A stretch of 64,000 nt of DNA from positions 3,348,001 through 3,412,000 of the forward strand of contig NZ_CP186274.1 of assembly GCF_049331405.1 (NCBI RefSeq). The letters are read 5' to 3'. Positions within the stretch are counted from its first letter, which is position 1. Every line of letters begins with the position of its first letter. Below, one piece after another: positions 62,093 to 64,000 of the stretch. Origin of the DNA: PoT sp049331405. Lineage in GTDB: Bacteria; Planctomycetota; Planctomycetia; Isosphaerales; Isosphaeraceae. The notes under the pieces were generated by a model, which was not told where the DNA came from, did not search any database, and saw only the letters and a list, made by a program, of their open reading frames with translations. The position numbers were made by a program, and so were the translations under genes.

Positions 62093-62959
62093 TCACTTCG
62101 TCCCGCTCGATTTCCCCTTGGCCGTCTTCTGAGGGGCTGCGGCGGGGGCGGGTGCAGGGGGGGCGTCCTTCGCGGGCTTGGCGACCGCGGTGGGAGCCTT
62201 CGCGCCGACCTTGGGTTCCTTCGGCGCCTTCTCCTTGGACGTCTTGGCGCTCGAGGCCTTCGCCGTCTCGCCCACTTCCTTCTGGCCGAGGCCCGTGGGG
62301 CACATCTTCACGAGCTCGCAACGAGGGCAATCGGGCACCCCTTCGATGCAGGTGTCGCCCGCGAGGTCTTCGAATAGCTCGAGGAATTCGCCCGCACGAT
62401 TCTTGGGGATGGCGCGTTCGAGGGTCCCGCGCAGGGTCGGCAGGTCGACCTCGGCTTCGGCGATCCCGAGCCGTTCCAGGACGCGACGCAGGGACGAGTC
62501 GAGAGGAAGGGCATGGCCGCCGAGCGCGTACTGGACGACGGCCGCCAGGACGTAGTCTGACGCCAGCAGGAGTTCGTATTCCTGGAGCAGCTTCATCGAC
62601 TCCTTGAGGGGCTTCTTCGCGAGCGCCTCGAGGGTGAAGCCGTAGGTCTTCTCGAAGAGCTGGCGGAGGAAGCGACGGAGGCGATAGGCCCGGTCTTCGG
62701 CGTTGGGGAGGCCGGCCAGGACCCCCTGGATTTCCTCGAGCGAGCTGACGCGGACTTCGTTCCAGTCGAAGAAGTCTTCCTTGAATCGCGTCAGGGCCTT
62801 GTTCGCCTGCTCCCGAGTGCCATCCTCGTGGCAGATCCCGAAAATCACCGCCTCAAGGACCGTCAACTTCGGCGTGGCGCGCTCGGGCTTCTGCTTGTAG
62901 CGCTTCTTGAGCTGCGCCAGGACGTCGTTGAGGAATTGCGCTTTGCTTTGTGTGGCCAT
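62093..62959 (-). CDS. Endonuclease III-like HhH-GPD protein with iron-sulfur cluster motif
   Basis: 288 residues. The C-X6-C-X2-C-X5-C cluster is intact (CIEGVPDCPRCELVKMC). The helix-hairpin-helix/GPD part reads LLASDYVLAAVVQYALGGHALPLDSSLRRVLERLG: the Asp that activates catalysis in EndoIII (VDTH) is present as LDSS, but the usual LPGVGxKTA with catalytic Lys is missing. The last ~65 residues are Lys/Ala/Pro-rich, histone-H1-like. It may bind damaged DNA as a monofunctional glycosylase or only structurally (inference). The ATG at 62957-62959 follows a plausible spacing. Confidence 0.82.
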   Translation of the reverse strand: MATQSKAQFLNDVLAQLKKRYKQKPERATPKLTVLEAVIFGICHEDGTREQANKALTRFKEDFFDWNEVRVSSLEEIQGVLAGLPNAEDRAYRLRRFLRQLFEKTYGFTLEALAKKPLKESMKLLQEYELLLASDYVLAAVVQYALGGHALPLDSSLRRVLERLGIAEAEVDLPTLRGTLERAIPKNRAGEFLELFEDLAGDTCIEGVPDCPRCELVKMCPTGLGQKEVGETAKASSAKTSKEKAPKEPKVGAKAPTAVAKPAKDAPPAPAPAAAPQKTAKGKSSGTK

Positions 62960-63044
62960 GGGTGTGCGGATTCGGGTCGGGAGTATGTATGAAAACAAGC
63001 CGGACGTCAGTGTGGACCCGCGCCCGGCGATGATGATGTTGGGC

Positions 63045-63512
63045 TTAGATGTCGGAGCCGGGCCTTGAGGAGGAGGGGTCGTCGGCGTCGATCAGGTCGG
63101 ATTCATCGTCGTCGGAATCCGCGGCCTCGTCATCGACCTCGGCGTTGGCGTCAGCGTCGGCCTGGCGATCAGCGGCCATCACCGAGTCGATCAGCTTGGA
63201 GATCTCGACCGACTTCTTGATGCTCTCGTCTTTCTTGAAACCCAGGATCGGCGTGAAGCGGGTCTGCAGCCGCGCGGCGACGCGGGACTGGAGGAAGCCA
63301 CAGGCGGAGCGGAGGCCGGCCATCGTCCGATCCTGGTCGGCCTTCGAGCCCATGATCGAGACGAAAACAGTGGCGTTGCGCAGGTCGCTGGCGAGCTCGA
63401 CCTTCAAGACCGTGACCGAGTGGACCCTCGGGTCGGACAGTTCGAAGAGAATCGCGGAGGCGACCACCTCGCGGATAGCCTCGGCCAAGCGCAAGTTGCG
63501 ATGCGAGGACAT
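63045..63512 (-). CDS. rbfA: Ribosome-binding factor A
   Basis: 155 residues. KH-like core RLAEAIREVVASAILFELSDPRV, KVELASDLRNATVFVSIMG, LRSACGFLQSRVAARLQTRFTPILGFKKDES. A long acidic tail (Asp/Glu-rich, residues ~120-155) is an extension. Acts in maturation of the 30S subunit and 16S rRNA 5' end. Lies 6 bases downstream of the DUF503 gene in the infB operon. Confidence 0.95.
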   Translation of the reverse strand: MSSHRNLRLAEAIREVVASAILFELSDPRVHSVTVLKVELASDLRNATVFVSIMGSKADQDRTMAGLRSACGFLQSRVAARLQTRFTPILGFKKDESIKKSVEISKLIDSVMAADRQADADANAEVDDEAADSDDDESDLIDADDPSSSRPGSDI

Positions 63513-63518
63513 GGGGGC

Positions 63519-63800
63519 TTAGACCTCCGAGATGGCATGACTCAGGAGCTCCGCCCCTGGGTACACGGCCAAGGCTTCGGTGATGCGCTCCAGGATTTCG
63601 AAAACCTCGCGACGGCCGCTCCCGGCCGCGGCGAAGAGGAAGGAGATCCCCGACGGCTCGCCATCCATGTCGGTGGCGGCGACCGAGATGTTGAAGTGTT
63701 TACGGAGCTTGGTCATGATCGTCTGCATCCTTCGGCGCTTCTCTCGTGCGGAATGGCAGCCACCGATCCGCAGATCCAGGCGGAGGGTTGCCACGGTCAT
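63519..63800 (-). CDS. DUF503 (YlxP-like) protein
   Basis: 93 residues. The pattern TVATLRLDLRIGGCHSAREKRR and KLRKHFNISVAATD is that of DUF503, encoded between infB and rbfA in many bacteria. Dimeric ferredoxin-like fold; function unknown, with a suspected link to ribosome assembly from gene order. The GCATGA-type start is set by the family's N-terminus; an in-frame extension of 23 codons upstream overlaps the intergenic hairpin and is unlikely. Confidence 0.9.
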   Translation of the reverse strand: MTVATLRLDLRIGGCHSAREKRRRMQTIMTKLRKHFNISVAATDMDGEPSGISFLFAAAGSGRREVFEILERITEALAVYPGAELLSHAISEV

Positions 63801-63860
63801 GACGGCTCGCTCGTTCTCGATGTCGATTCGGGTTTGTCGGCCGATGAGCCCGGCGGCGCA

Positions 63861-63892
63861 CGGCGCCATCCGGGGTTCCCCGGATGGCGCCG
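63861..63892 (-). terminator. Strong hairpin between infB and the DUF503 gene
   Basis: Perfect 15-base stem CGGCGCCATCCGGGG (63861-63875) and complement (63878-63892) with a TT centre. There is no U-tract on the minus strand. In an operon such a hairpin may tune downstream expression or protect the infB mRNA end rather than stop transcription. Confidence 0.55.
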
Positions 63893-63917
63893 GCCACCGC
63901 CAGGTTTCAGGCCAGGA

Positions 63918-64000
63918 TCAGAGCGTACGGCGGATGACGTCGATCCGGTAGGCTTCGATCACGTCGTCGGTCTTCAAGTCATCGAAATTGGTGATCTTGA
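63918..64000 (-). CDS. infB: Translation initiation factor IF-2, C-terminal end (partial)
   Basis: Only the last 26 codons are in the window: KITNFDDLKTDDVIEAYRID then VIRRTL and TGA. The NFDD.K..DVIEAY pattern is the conserved C-terminus of IF-2, and the position upstream of DUF503 and rbfA supports it. The rest lies beyond the right edge. Confidence 0.93.
   Translation of the reverse strand, partial: KITNFDDLKTDDVIEAYRIDVIRRTL

Noticed and set aside
1..64000. CRISPR array, prophage, rRNA or tRNA genes
   Set aside because: No regularly spaced repeats, no phage structural or integrase genes and no cloverleaf were seen; the only tRNA-like fold is the tmRNA ends.

Overview
The window looks like chromosomal DNA of a planctomycete, most likely of the Isosphaeraceae (Singulisphaera/Paludisphaera/Isosphaera-type). 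This is inference from gene content: a DUF1559 pseudopilin, a DUF1587/1592/1588/1585 cytochrome next to a DUF1552 Tat protein, DUF1080 (3-keto-disaccharide hydrolase) domains, a giant surface protein with the LEDRQLL N-terminal motif, YCII-family proteins in numbers, and strongly GC-rich codon use. No rRNA, tRNA or CRISPR array was seen. There is one transmissible element, an IS3-family insertion sequence.

Layout. 1-3.6 kb: poorly coding left edge, then an NtrC-type regulator and its membrane sensor kinase (4-base overlap, minus). 4-10.2 kb: an SGNH hydrolase (plus) running convergently into a giant secreted protein (minus). 10.6-17 kb: lon, an MFS transporter, and a small lipoprotein-like gene overlapping a membrane-anchored repeat protein. 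17-26.3 kb: minus-strand block of DnaQ-like exonuclease, secreted esterase, secreted HEAT-repeat protein, DUF1552 protein and PSD1-type cytochrome. 26.7-33.4 kb: a methyltransferase, then a small-protein cluster with four YCII proteins, two SRPBCC proteins, an Asp-box beta-propeller protein overlapping a MoaD/ThiS-like protein, and an unknown membrane protein. 33.8-43 kb: a double DUF1080 protein, a second SGNH hydrolase, a CNMP-thioredoxin-reductase-like flavoprotein, an orphan TAXI binding protein, an unknown acidic protein, and a DUF1559/lipoprotein pair. 43.6-49.9 kb: a very large hybrid histidine kinase gene, split by the IS3 element and also carrying an in-frame amber codon. 50.6-54.8 kb: a PPP phosphatase, a di-heme cytochrome and an M14 carboxypeptidase, with a short AT-rich island. 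54.8-64 kb: housekeeping block on the minus strand: infB (end), DUF503/ylxP, rbfA, endonuclease III-like, TPR protein, yebC, dapL, folK fusion, smpB and ssrA (tmRNA) with promoter and terminator.

How genes work together. infB-ylxP-rbfA is the usual translation/30S-maturation order. smpB-ssrA is a complete trans-translation pair with a readable 17-residue tag. The DUF1552/PSD1 pair is the usual planctomycete periplasmic cytochrome module. Many gene ends carry long perfect hairpins, generally without a strong U-tract; three (after lon, the DUF1559 gene and ssrA) have clear U-tracts.

Most worth a second look: the doubly broken kinase and the new open frame created by the IS end; the A9 run in the IS with an unexpected frame relation; the FolK fused to a degenerate deoxynucleoside-kinase-like domain; the tmRNA tag ending in -RMAA; and the endonuclease III-like protein that seems to lack the catalytic lysine.
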